Source of the DNA: Oegoconia quadripuncta
Taxonomy: Eukaryota > Arthropoda > Insecta > Lepidoptera > Autostichidae
Assembly: GCA_949316235.1 (NCBI GenBank)
Contig: OX438743.1
Location: forward strand, 22,379,771 to 22,443,770
DNA: 64,000 nt
Reading direction: 5' to 3'
Shown here: positions 31,796 through 41,220 of the stretch, one piece after another
Layout of the letters: every line of letters starts with the position of its first letter
How positions within the stretch are numbered: position 1 is the first letter of the stretch
Notes under the pieces: generated by a model
The model's input: only the letters and a program-made list of their open reading frames with translations
Told to the model about the DNA's origin: nothing
The model's database searches: none
Program-made: the position numbers and the translations under genes

Positions 31796-32002
31796 ATATT
31801 TGTGAAAAAGTGTAGAGATGATCGGTGTGATTACCAATAAATATGGCAAATCGAAGATAATCAGGTCAAGCTGGTATATCCCAACTGCACATCTAAACTG
31901 TAGGAACTATGTATATTGACCATCACACAAAAATTATCAGGGAGATTGGCAAGCACGCTATTCTATGTTCACTGCGGTTATTATTATTTCTTATAGTATA
32001 TG

Positions 32003-32347
32003 ACCGCCTCCGTGGCTCAATGTAAACAACATTGAGTTTACGATTCGGAGGTCGCGGGTTCGATCCCCAGTGGGGTACATGTTTAAGTACTCGGTTTGGT
32101 TGGTGGTAGGGCATTTTAAATGTCCGCCTGGCTAGCTACCACCATCTTATCTAAATCTGCCGCCAAGCAGCAATGTTAATAGCATTGTCGTGTTCCGGTT
32201 GTCAGAGATAAGATAGCCAGTCCCCCAAATGTGTTGGGGTTTCCGGGTCAGTACGCTTCCATCTTCGACCTCATCTTCACTTAACATCAGGTGTGATTGA
32301 GGTCAAGTACCAACCCGTTATGCATAAAAAAAAAAAAAAAAAAAAAA
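32003..32347 (+). mobile_element. SINE family A, full length with long A tail
   Basis: Head GACCGCCTCCGTGGCTC, body and tail GTTATGCATA followed by more than 20 A. The best reference copy of family A. Confidence 0.93.
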
Positions 32348-32439
32348 TATGAGTCTAAGTCGCCGCCCATGTTTAATGTCATTTTAATGAAGATTGATTT
32401 TCTTTAAAAAATATCTTTCCAAGTCGGCATCAATCTTTG

Positions 32440-32660
32440 GAGTCATTCACCCCCGATGCAAAAAGGGAGTCTGTCTGTGGTACTGTAGCTTTTAAACAGG
32501 TGAACCGATTTGGATGCGGTTTTATTTAAAAGCAGGTTTTCTAACAGTAGTTCTTAGACATGATTGATCAGAATCGCTTCAGCCGTTTTGTTTATATCGC
32601 TCGTTTTTTCGGGGGTTTTCAAAATTTTTAATTATGGAGTTATAAAGTAGATTGATTTAT
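32440..32660 (+). repeat. Dispersed repeat (GTCTGTGGTACTGTAGC type)
   Basis: Related to 23545-23860: GGTGAACCGATTTGGATGC, AAAAGCAGGTTTTCTAAC, AATCGCTTCAGCCG. Confidence 0.55.
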
Positions 32661-33515
32661 ATTTTTGATGAAAATCGTTTAAGTATACATTTATTTTCCT
32701 TTACACAATAAAGCGTTTACATACAAAAAAATATTTATTTATAAAAACAGTTTTTTGATACTTCTGTCTCGCTTATTATTACTTTTATTGATTTTATTGT
32801 ATTAAATAATATTAGTTCAGAATTTCTCGCCCGGTTCAACATAGATCAGACATATACCTACTAGCATAGTATGAGTAAGAAAATTTTATTGTAAACATTA
32901 TGGAAATAAATATAAAAATATTGCTACTTCCGTAGTGACAGGAAGCTGTCCCCAACAGTGGGAGTTAAAGCTATTGTTAACAGTTTGTGATTCATCATTA
33001 TTATAACGAAGAAGTTAAATAAATAAATAAAAATAAATTAAGAAATTAATTTATAAATTTGTGGAAGTATACATAAACCTACATACACATAAAAAAAAAA
33101 GAAGAAGTATTATTATGAGATTCACTTAGGAATGCCTAGTCAAACCACAGCTTCAACAACAGGCAACCCTTCCTTTTGCTAAGAATACTTTATTTACATA
33201 AGTTTAGACGTTCCTTGCATCCCGTAGTGATGTCCAACTATATACAACAATATTAAAATAATGACGATTGGTTTATAATTGACACAGCAAACTGCAAAAG
33301 AAAAAGTCCGAAGTTGCGGCCGTCTGAATCTATTTTCGTTAGAGAGTAGACCCCCCAGTTCTTTTATAAGGTCCTGATTACAACGGTTATAACATTTGTA
33401 ATTGGGAATGATATGTTACTACAGTTTGATCGGAAACTACAGGTACAGGAAACACAAAACAACTGATTACAGGTTTAGAACTGTTACGAATTTGTACTTA
33501 TTTTATCATATACAG
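32661..33515. other. No gene recognised
   Basis: AT-rich with simple A/T runs. Confidence 0.4.
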
Positions 33516-33519
33516 GTAA

Positions 33520-33630
33520 TTCCTTGGTCAGTCGGGTAAAAAAAAATGTTCTTAGTATAATTAAATATCCTCTATATTTAAGGAAAGTACTTTCGTTCCT
33601 CAACCACAGTCTATTACACCCTGTATAACT
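33520..33630. repeat. Dispersed repeat fragment
   Basis: CAGTCGGGTAAAAAAAAATG, AAATATCCTC and CGTTCCTCAACCACAGTC recur at 50600-50720, suggesting a MITE remnant ending ACACCCTGTATA. Confidence 0.55.
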
Positions 33631-33631
33631 T

Positions 33632-34129
33632 ATATTGGGTCTAACAAAATCAACCCGACAAACTTTGGCAATTGCACTTACATGACAATAAAATAATATA
33701 TTCATAAAAAAAACTAGCCTTAAAAATAAATTTAAGTGCAAATGAGAATACACATTAACAGACTTAATTCAGTTCGATTGTACCTAGTTTTATCAATGAG
33801 AAAAAACAGGCAACGTTCCATTGATATGGAAGACGCCAAAGGGGTTGGCGGGTGGCGGGGCACAGGGCGCAACCAATCACAGCAAGTAGCGGTGGCGCCG
33901 GGGCAAGCGGCGTCTTCAAAGATACCGCGGCACGTGTTTGTGTGTTGTGGCAAAATACTTAGAGCGCGCGGCCATTAAGGTCCAACTCACTAAATTTACA
34001 TTTCTAAATTTTATTTTTTGAATAATATCTGTTAACTTTAATGTTTTATTTTTTATTTTTTTCGTAATAGGTACATCCTATACATACACTCTGCAACGTT
34101 TGTCGGGTTAATTTTGTTAGATCTTATAT
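33632..34129. mobile_element. MITE with GGTCTAACAAAATC ends and GC-rich core
   Basis: Left GGTCTAACAAAATCAACCCG and right CGGGTTAATTTTGTTAGATC are inverted repeats. The core (33830-33970) is unusually GC-rich with a CCAATCA box. Another terminal copy is at 184-235. Frames in the core have no known relatives. Confidence 0.65.
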
Positions 34130-34130
34130 A

Positions 34131-34800
34131 CAGGGTGAAATTTAATTGGTGTAATTCCAGTTTACTGGTGATTCCACTCCTTATTACGAACAGTTTTACC
34201 TAAGGAACAATAGTCGAATTCGATCAAAAAAATTTCGTTTAGCCATTCAAAGTAAACCATTCTGAAACCATCTTTAGTATAGAACTTCAACAATTTTCGT
34301 CTGGTGACTCCATTCTTGATTACGAACAACTTTCCACAAGGAACCATAGCCGAAAATTGTTGGACTTCCATACTAAACATGTTCAGGGACACTGAACCAG
34401 ACACAATACAAGTTTTATTGCTATTACGTCTATAGGCGTTCAGAGTCCGTCAGCGTGCTAAAGGTAGTTTCAGAATGGTTTACTTTGTATAAGTAATCGA
34501 ACATTTTTGGTCGAATTTGACTATGCTTGTGCTTAGTGGATAGTTGTTCGTAATCAGTGTGCAAAGTGCGAGTTTCGCCTCGTTTTTAACTTTACATCGC
34601 GTTCGCGTTTACGCAAAAAGTATCTATGAAAAAAATCGTTTTGCAAACTATCCGCTAGAGGCACTGTACATTTCTTCATACAAATCGTCACGTAAACGTG
34701 AACGCGGTGGTAAAGTTAAGTCGAAATAAAACTTACACTCCGCCCTCAGGAGTAGATTTACCAGTGAACAGGTATTATACGAATAAAATTACACCCTTAC
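34131..34800. mobile_element. CAGGGTGAAA-type MITE, interrupted
   Basis: Starts TA-CAGGGTGAAATTTAATTGG. Body marks are shared with 9292 and 51069 (TTACGAACA, AGTAAACCATTCTG). It continues after the nested MITE as GGAGTAGATTTACCAG to a degraded end ATTACACCC. Confidence 0.7.
34555..34745. mobile_element. Nested MITE with TGTGCAAAG/ TAAACG arms
   Basis: Arms of about 55 bp pair imperfectly (TCGCGTTCGCGTTTACG against CGTAAACGTGAACGCGG). TCAG lies on both sides, fitting a 4-bp duplication, and the outer MITE reads continuously when it is removed. Confidence 0.7.
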
Positions 34801-35177
34801 AATAATTAGAGGTACGTACTTATCATCAGTGTAATGCCAGTAACTTGTTCTTTTTGGAAAAGTCATCGTGACGTGACATATGTTTAGCAAATCATTGTTA
34901 TTTCTTCATCGTGACGTTATTTATCACCCGGCTCTATCAAATTAAGAAGTGTCATGGTTAAGGGTGGCTTTATGATTCATCATCATCACCATATGAGCCA
35001 CAGGACGTCTAATCGTTAAGTGGGTAATTTTCTGATCGCATAGTAAGGTAGTTCAAAGTAGCTTGAAAGATGGCGCTAACAGATGGAGCCTCTTATTTCT
35101 TACATTTTAATTTAATTTCTACATTATCCAGAGCCACAGCTAAGCATAAAAACAAAAATAAAAAATAGTTAGCCATT
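34801..35177. other. No gene recognised
   Basis: Left flank of the LTR element below. Contains ATTCATCATCATCACC and AT-rich stretches. Confidence 0.4.
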
Positions 35178-35181
35178 GGAG
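35178..35181. repeat. Target-site duplication GGAG, left copy
   Basis: GGAG directly precedes TGTCATGA at 35182 and directly follows the right LTR at 41882-41885. Confidence 0.85.
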
Positions 35182-35472
35182 TGTCATGATTTTTGCCATG
35201 TTTTTCAAAATATAAAGTCGCACCATTGGTAGCTGTTGTTTCCTGACGTCACTTCCGAACGAGTTTGGTTGGGGAAGTGGGAAAATGGTAGGGGTGTAGG
35301 CTTGGGCTATGCCGTGATTAGGGCGGTGGATTCATTCTGGTGCGATGCGCTGAGGTGTTAAGACCTGGAGTTGAATTTATGTCCGACAGTGTGAAGTTTA
35401 TAATATTATAAGTACTGTGAATAAGTGAATGTTAATATAAGTGTTGATTGAAGAGAACGTGGTTTTATTTTA
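35182..35472 (+). repeat. 5' LTR (291 bp)
   Basis: TGTCATGATTTTTGCC to GGTTTTATTTTA. The boundary is fixed by the GGAG duplication, so the LTR ends TA rather than the usual CA. It differs from the 3' LTR at one base (G at about 35425, A in the right copy). Confidence 0.93.
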
Positions 35473-35474
35473 CT

Positions 35475-35487
35475 TCAGAAGTGGGAT
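35475..35487 (+). promoter_or_regulatory. Primer-binding site, internal tRNA-Leu type
   Basis: TCAGAAGTGGGAT, two bases after the LTR, matches the complement of an insect tRNA-Leu 3' region but starts about five bases in from the terminal CCA. Such offset priming has been described, as I recall, for micropia-like elements; tRNA sequence recalled, not checked. Confidence 0.6.
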
Positions 35488-35656
35488 ACACCAATATAAA
35501 AGGTATGTAAATTAAATCGATTTTCTGAATTTGAATAACGAACAATATTGTTAATGGTATTTCCCTTTTAAGAGTTATAATTTCTATTAAAATTTTAACT
35601 TGGCTAACCAAATATATTTCTTATTATATTCAGTGTATATTGGCGTGCATAGTTAT

Positions 35657-36085
35657 GTACTTGGTTGGGGCTACTCTCTGACAGTGCTGATTGTGTACGC
35701 TTTATACACGCATAAATCAAAAGTATTAAGTGCTCGGTCGGAGCTACTCTCCGATAACACTTATGTACTTACCCTATGTATTACATAATTTATTGCACTC
35801 GACCAGGGCAACTCTCTGGTAGTGCTCATTATTATATTACATTTTTATTATGTATTCTCTTGCGTTTGGCCAGGGCTACTCTCTGGTAGCGTTTATATTA
35901 TATTACCTATTTATTATATATGGAATTGCAATTGATCAGGGCAACTCTCTGGTAGTGCTTATTATTATATTACGTATTTAGTATGTATTCTGTTGCGCTT
36001 GGCCAGGGCAACTCTCTGGTAGCGCTTATATTAACTATTTATTATATACTTTATTGCACTTAACTAGGAATACTCCCTGATGATG
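35657..36085 (+). promoter_or_regulatory. Tandem RNA hairpin array A in 5' leader
   Basis: Seven units at a period of about 67 nt: 35657-35687, 35728-35762, 35795-35825, 35862-35892, 35928-35958, 35995-36025, 36056-36085 (degraded). Each has an outer 5-bp stem, an inner 6-bp stem and a 5-nt loop C(A/U)ACU. Inner stems: UUGGGG/CUCUGA, UCGGAG/CUCCGA, CCAGGG/CUCUGG (three units) and UCAGGG/CUCUGG. Outer stems: GUACU/AGUGC, AAGUG/CACUU, GCACU/AGUGC, GCGCU/AGCGC and wobble variants. Changes on one side are matched on the other, which suggests selection on RNA pairing. Confidence 0.75.
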
Positions 36086-36327
36086 CCTAATGTGAACACT
36101 CCTAAATGACAAGACTCTTATTACTAGTTTTGATTACTTGCAAAATTTATATAAGATATAAAGTTTAGTATTAAAGTCGGAGGATGTAAACAAGAAATTT
36201 TGATTGGTGGTCTGTTTACTTTTCTTCTAAGTATAACCACTATACTCGGGCCTGTGTTCAGTAGTGACCCTTCTGTGGCTAGTATGATGATGATAACCAC
36301 CATGCGTTTATTCGCTTGTGTATATGG

Positions 36328-36502
36328 AGCGAGCTATAGGTTTCGTTCGCTGGATTGAGCGGACTATGAATGTTCGTTGGATAATAAATAGGGGGCGGAG
36401 TATGTATGCTCATTGGTTTATTGAATGGGTATGTTTCCCATTGGTTTGTTGAGTGAGCTGCATACATTCGTCGGATTTTGGAGTAAGCTATGTTTGCTTG
36501 CT
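36328..36502 (+). promoter_or_regulatory. Tandem RNA hairpin array B just before gag
   Basis: Six units of 27-36 nt ending 20 nt before the ATG at 36523. Good stems: 36328-36351 AGCGAGC/GUUCGCU; 36358-36378 AGCGGAC/GUUCGUU; 36424-36442 AAUGGG/CCCAUU; 36482-36502 AGUAAGC/GCUUGCU. Loops are UAUGAAU or UAUGUUU (longer in the first). Units three (about 36398-36411) and five (36451-36469) form weaker alternatives. Each stem is followed by GG and a short U/A-rich linker (TTGGTTTATT, CTGGATAAAG). Confidence 0.65.
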
Positions 36503-36522
36503 GGATAAAGTTATTTTAGATT

Positions 36523-39500
36523 ATGCCTAAGGGGCAAAATGAAAACCAACAGAGTGCAGAATTTTATTTCTTAACCGGTTTTATACAATGCAACATAATT
36601 TGTGTTACGATGGCTAGCATATTTAAACAAAGTCCACAAAGTTGTTTAAACAAATCTGTCGTTTTTCTTTTGATTAAGTATATCAATGTAGGACGGGTTA
36701 TGTCGATAATTATGTACACGTTCCAGGAACAAATGGCATCCGATAAGGAAAGCGGTACGCCCCCTGGTACGCCTCCACAGCGGCGGCGGCGAGTTAAAAG
36801 GAAGTCTAAGAGAATGAGAAGTCCCTCCACTTCTTCTACGTCGAGCAGCGAGCCTGCACCTAGGAAATCGCGTAAGGTTTCAAGCCGTCTGTCTACTAAG
36901 GATGTTTTAAAGCTATTGGCAAACTGGAAGGGAGAAACAAACACAAACAAGTCCTCGCAATCGGTTTTAAGTAATAATAATTTAAATAATGTTATACCAG
37001 AATTTGACCCAGCAAACAGGACTCAAACCATTGAATGCTGGTTAAGAAAGGTTAATGAGTGTGCTACCATTTATGGATGGGATACAAAACAAATAGTTCA
37101 TTTTTCTTTACAAAAATTGGTCGGGTTGGCAAAGAAATGGTTTGAGTCCTTACCTACGGTGATCTATACTTGGGATGAGTGGCAAGCAAAACTCCGCAAA
37201 GCGTTCCCTAGTGAAGAAAATTATGGACGCCTTTTGGAGGAAATGCTAAACCGCACTTCTAGGCACGACGAAAGTTTGCGTGAATATTTTTTTGATAAGT
37301 TGTGTCTATTAAATAGGTGTGAAATTAAGGGCAAAAAGGCTGTTGATTGTATTGTTTATGGTATATTGGATAGATCAATTCGTAACGGTGCTCAGGCTCT
37401 AAAAAGTGCCGAGCCAGAAGACTTGCTTAACTTTCTTTGCTCACAAAACTCACAACAGCTTGTCAGTAATAAATTGAAAGATCGCCCAATTCAAAAGAAC
37501 AGCTGCCCGGGTACTAGCTTCAACGCTAAGACTTCGAGTACTTTTTCAGACTCTATTGTTTGTTATAATTGTCGATCTAGAGGGCATCCTTATTATAAAT
37601 GCACAAAACCAATATTGAAATGCAGGCGCTGTAATAGAGTTGGACATAACAATGACGGTTGTAAATTGACACCCTTGAATATGACGAGTTCCAACGCTAT
37701 ACCTCCCGAAAATAATTGTGAGAAGACAACTTTGAAAATAGACATCGGAAACAATAGTAATGACAAATTCTTTAAGTCCGTCACTGTTAGAGACCAAACT
37801 CTGGAAGCGTACATTGATTTTGGCAGTGAGTGTACGCTCTTACGTAAAACCAACGCAGAGTCCTTAAATCTGATCAAAACTTTCGATAGCATTCCAATAG
37901 TACGAGGTTTTGGTCAGGCTTCCGTCGTGCCGCTATACAAGTCTTGCGTTTGTGTGAGGGTCGACGAGGTTGAAATTGAGATTGAAGTATTAGTAATTGA
38001 CGATGCACACATGCAGACCTCCATGATTATTGGGCAAAACTTTACTGAGCTTCCATGTGTCGCTGTCCTTAAAGATAGCCAAAGACTGGTTTTTTACCAG
38101 AGTCCCGTCAGTGAGTCTTTATCTTGTGATGATTCTAGTTTACGGCTTCATATTGCCACTTCAGTACAAGTTCTCAAAGTCAATGTGGTCTCCGTGTATG
38201 CAGAGTCAAATTTTACAGGAGATGTTTATATTGAGGGGTATAATGCAATTGAACCAGGAAAAGAGTATCGTTTACTACAAGGCGCCTACCACATATCCGA
38301 TGGTAAAGGCGAAGTAGTAATTTCTAATTTGTCCCACCATGCCGTAACTTTAGAAAAGAATACCCTTGTAGCAAGGGGAATCCCATTTACAGAAAAGAAG
38401 GTCTGTCATATCAATAGAATTGAGGTTGATATATCTACGTTGGAGCCTTTGGACAGGACTGACATCAAGACGGGATCGGGTCTCAATATTGATGAAATGG
38501 ATAGGCTTTATTCCCTCCTTCAAACTTATCGTGATTGTTTCGCCACTAACTTAGGGGAGATAGGCTGTGCGGTCGATGTCGAAATGAAAATTGAACTAAC
38601 GGACAATAAACCGATAGTATACCGACCTTACCGCCTGTCTCATACCGAGCGCGAAACGGTTCGTGAGACTATAGACGAACTTTTACGGAACGACGTCATT
38701 CAGGAATCGACGTCCGATTACGCAAGCCCTATCTTGATGGTGAAAAAAAGGACCGGAGAGCCAAGGCTCTGTGTAGATTTCAGAGCTTTAAACAACAAGA
38801 CTGCCAAGGATCGCTTTCCCTTGCCGCTAATCGAAGACCAGATCTCAAATTTGAGCGGCAATAGTTTCTTTACTACCCTTGATCTCGCCTCCGGGTACTA
38901 CCAAATCCCTATGGCTGAGGGCAGTCGCCATCTTACCGGATTTGTCACTCCTGATGGGCACTACGAATTTAAAAGGATGCCCTTCGGGTTGGCAAATGCT
39001 CCGGCCGTTTTTCAACGCATGGTCAATAAGATCCTGGGTAATAGGCGTTTTGAATTTGCATTAGCTTACCTGGATGATGTGCTTATACCTTCAAAGAGTG
39101 TTGAGGTAATGTTTCAGCGGTTAGAGGATGTACTGAAACTTTTTCGCCAAAACGGTCTTACTTTGAAGCTCTCGAAATGTTGTTTCTTCAAAACCACTGT
39201 CAGTTACCTAGGGTACGACATCTCCTCAGAGGGAATTCAACCCGGTGAGGTAAAGGTGCTGGCAGTTAAGGAGTTCCCCACACCTCGTAACATTCACGAG
39301 GTTCGCCAGTTTCTGGGCTTGACCGGTTACTTCCGGAAATTTATAAAGGGGTATGGGGAGATGGCGCGTCCTTTGACATTCTTATTAAAAAAAGATTCCG
39401 AGTGGCGATGGTCCGAACTAGAAGAGCATGCTTTTGACTTTCTAAAGGAAAAACTTATTAGTCGGCCTGTATTGGCACTATATGACCCCAGACTTGAGAC

Positions 39501-41220
39501 CGAATTACACACGGACGCCAGCTCTCTTGGCATAGGAGGCATTCTCATGCAGTGGCAGCAAGATTTAAGGGTTCTAAAGCCAGTAGCATATTTTAGTCGA
39601 CAGACAACCCCCGAAGAGAGGCACTTACACTCCTACGAACTTGAGACGCTGGCGGTCGTGTGCTCATTAAAAAAGTTTCGAGTGTATCTTTTGGGGTTGC
39701 ACTTCAAGGTTTATACTGATTGTGTAGCCCTTAGAACCACGCTGACTAAAAGAGATTTGATTCCACGGATAGCAAGGTGGTGGCTCCAAATGAGCGAATA
39801 TACTTTCGACATTGAATATCGGCCGGGTGTCCAAATGTCACACGTGGACGCTCTGAGTCGGAACACCAAACTATCCATGGATTCAGACGATAACCCTTCT
39901 GTCTCCGTATACAGCATTGAAAAACAGAATTGGCTGTTATCATTGCAACTCGCAGACCCAGACATATCTCGAATCCATAGTATTCTCAAACCCGAAGACG
40001 ATATAGAATGTAGGGATATTAGGAGAAATTACACAGTTAAAAACCACGCGGTGTATAGGAAGGTTGATGACCGTTTATGTCTAGCTGTACCACGCAGTGC
40101 TAGGTGGCAGATATGTCGTGCCAATCACGACGATATTGGTCATCTCGGATACGCAAAGACTCTGGAAAGAATTCAACACGATTATTGGTTTCCTAAGCTC
40201 AGAAAATTTGTAAAGAAGTACGTCGCGGCTTGTTTAGAGTGCGCATATAACAAGGATACTGCCTCAAGGCAGAAATCAGGTCACTTGTATCCAATTGAAA
40301 AGATAAATATACCTTTCCACACGGTCCATATGGACCACCTCGGTCCTTTTGTTAGGAGCAAAGAGAGCAATAGCTACATCCTCACAGTAGTAGATGCTTT
40401 TACAAAATATGTCTTTGTCAGAGCTGTTAGGGACCTAAAGACCAAAAGTACGGTAAAGGTTTTAAAAAAAATATTCTATGACTTTGGCGTTCCAGCCAGA
40501 ATAGTGTCGGATCGAGGTACTAGCTTTACTTCGGCAGCTTTTAAGGCATTTTGTGATACCCATGGCATCAAACACGTACTCAATGCAGTTGCTTGTCCCA
40601 GAGCAAATGGCCAGGCAGAGAGGTTCAACCAAACCATTTTGAATTCATTAGCTTCACAAAATGCTTTTGGCCATGAGCGGGAATGGGACAGGTGTCTGGG
40701 CAAGCTTCAATTTGGTATCAATAATACTGTCAATGCCTCAACCCACAAGACTGCGACAGAAGCTTTGTTTGGATTCAAGTTACGTGATGATTTATTGAAT
40801 AAACTCGATATAAGTAATGGGGAAAATACTAACAACCCTGACTTGCAAGAAATCAGAGAGGAAATTAGTAGCAGCATAAGCAAGGATCAAGCCAAACAGA
40901 AAGAAAGGCATGGCGCAAATCGTGCTCCTGCTGCTACTTATGAAATCGGTGACTTAGTAAAGATTTCGCGAAATAACTTTGAAAATAATAAACAAAGTAC
41001 AAAGCTGCTGTCGAAGTTTGTGGGTCCCTACAAAGTAATTGAGGTATTAGGGAATGACCGCTATAAAATATCTGACGTTCCTGGATTCAATAAAAGAGGT
41101 AAACCATACAATACTGTTATTGCCGCCGATAGAATAAGACCGTGGATACATGTGAAGGCTCTAGAAGTTCATGATACAGACAGTAGTAGCTCCAATGAGC
41201 GCAGTAGTGATCATGAATAA
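36523..41220 (+). CDS. Gag-Pol polyprotein of Ty3/gypsy element
   Basis: 1565 codons. Residues 1-70 look unlike protein; Met71 (36733, MASDKESGTPPG) is a better start. The basic/Ser-rich N-terminus (80-125) is followed by a capsid-like domain (about 150-310). Two CCHC knuckles lie at 347-360 and 367-380. The retropepsin motif is Asp432-Phe-Gly. RT: CVDFRALN, TTLDLASGYYQI, MPFGLANAP and YLDD 849-852. RNase H: Asp998 (HTDASS), YTDC and HVDALSR. The integrase H2C2 region precedes Asp1271 (HMDHLGPF), Asp1330 (SDRG) and Glu1366 (AERFNQ), 35 residues apart. A GPY module is at about 1499-1503. It encodes everything needed for reverse transcription and integration. Single frame, no frameshift signal seen. 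Confidence 0.93.
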   Translation: MPKGQNENQQSAEFYFLTGFIQCNIICVTMASIFKQSPQSCLNKSVVFLLIKYINVGRVMSIIMYTFQEQMASDKESGTPPGTPPQRRRRVKRKSKRMRSPSTSSTSSSEPAPRKSRKVSSRLSTKDVLKLLANWKGETNTNKSSQSVLSNNNLNNVIPEFDPANRTQTIECWLRKVNECATIYGWDTKQIVHFSLQKLVGLAKKWFESLPTVIYTWDEWQAKLRKAFPSEENYGRLLEEMLNRTSRHDESLREYFFDKLCLLNRCEIKGKKAVDCIVYGILDRSIRNGAQALKSAEPEDLLNFLCSQNSQQLVSNKLKDRPIQKNSCPGTSFNAKTSSTFSDSIVCYNCRSRGHPYYKCTKPILKCRRCNRVGHNNDGCKLTPLNMTSSNAIPPENNCEKTTLKIDIGNNSNDKFFKSVTVRDQTLEAYIDFGSECTLLRKTNAESLNLIKTFDSIPIVRGFGQASVVPLYKSCVCVRVDEVEIEIEVLVIDDAHMQTSMIIGQNFTELPCVAVLKDSQRLVFYQSPVSESLSCDDSSLRLHIATSVQVLKVNVVSVYAESNFTGDVYIEGYNAIEPGKEYRLLQGAYHISDGKGEVVISNLSHHAVTLEKNTLVARGIPFTEKKVCHINRIEVDISTLEPLDRTDIKTGSGLNIDEMDRLYSLLQTYRDCFATNLGEIGCAVDVEMKIELTDNKPIVYRPYRLSHTERETVRETIDELLRNDVIQESTSDYASPILMVKKRTGEPRLCVDFRALNNKTAKDRFPLPLIEDQISNLSGNSFFTTLDLASGYYQIPMAEGSRHLTGFVTPDGHYEFKRMPFGLANAPAVFQRMVNKILGNRRFEFALAYLDDVLIPSKSVEVMFQRLEDVLKLFRQNGLTLKLSKCCFFKTTVSYLGYDISSEGIQPGEVKVLAVKEFPTPRNIHEVRQFLGLTGYFRKFIKGYGEMARPLTFLLKKDSEWRWSELEEHAFDFLKEKLISRPVLALYDPRLETELHTDASSLGIGGILMQWQQDLRVLKPVAYFSRQTTPEERHLHSYELETLAVVCSLKKFRVYLLGLHFKVYTDCVALRTTLTKRDLIPRIARWWLQMSEYTFDIEYRPGVQMSHVDALSRNTKLSMDSDDNPSVSVYSIEKQNWLLSLQLADPDISRIHSILKPEDDIECRDIRRNYTVKNHAVYRKVDDRLCLAVPRSARWQICRANHDDIGHLGYAKTLERIQHDYWFPKLRKFVKKYVAACLECAYNKDTASRQKSGHLYPIEKINIPFHTVHMDHLGPFVRSKESNSYILTVVDAFTKYVFVRAVRDLKTKSTVKVLKKIFYDFGVPARIVSDRGTSFTSAAFKAFCDTHGIKHVLNAVACPRANGQAERFNQTILNSLASQNAFGHEREWDRCLGKLQFGINNTVNASTHKTATEALFGFKLRDDLLNKLDISNGENTNNPDLQEIREEISSSISKDQAKQKERHGANRAPAATYEIGDLVKISRNNFENNKQSTKLLSKFVGPYKVIEVLGNDRYKISDVPGFNKRGKPYNTVIAADRIRPWIHVKALEVHDTDSSSSNERSSDHE
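36733..36735 (+). other. Preferred gag start codon (Met71)
   Basis: ATG in GAACAAATGGCATCC. The preceding ACGTTCCAG at 36719-36727 resembles a splice acceptor, so the upstream 70 codons may be leader or intron. Inference only. Confidence 0.4.

Noticed and set aside
35657..36085. CRISPR-like array of short palindromic repeats
   Set aside because: The context is a eukaryotic retrotransposon leader, the repeats vary, the spacers are related to each other, and no cas genes exist.
36564..40703. Reverse and alternate frames within the gag-pol region
   Set aside because: They are shadows of the 1565-codon frame, which has all the domain motifs.
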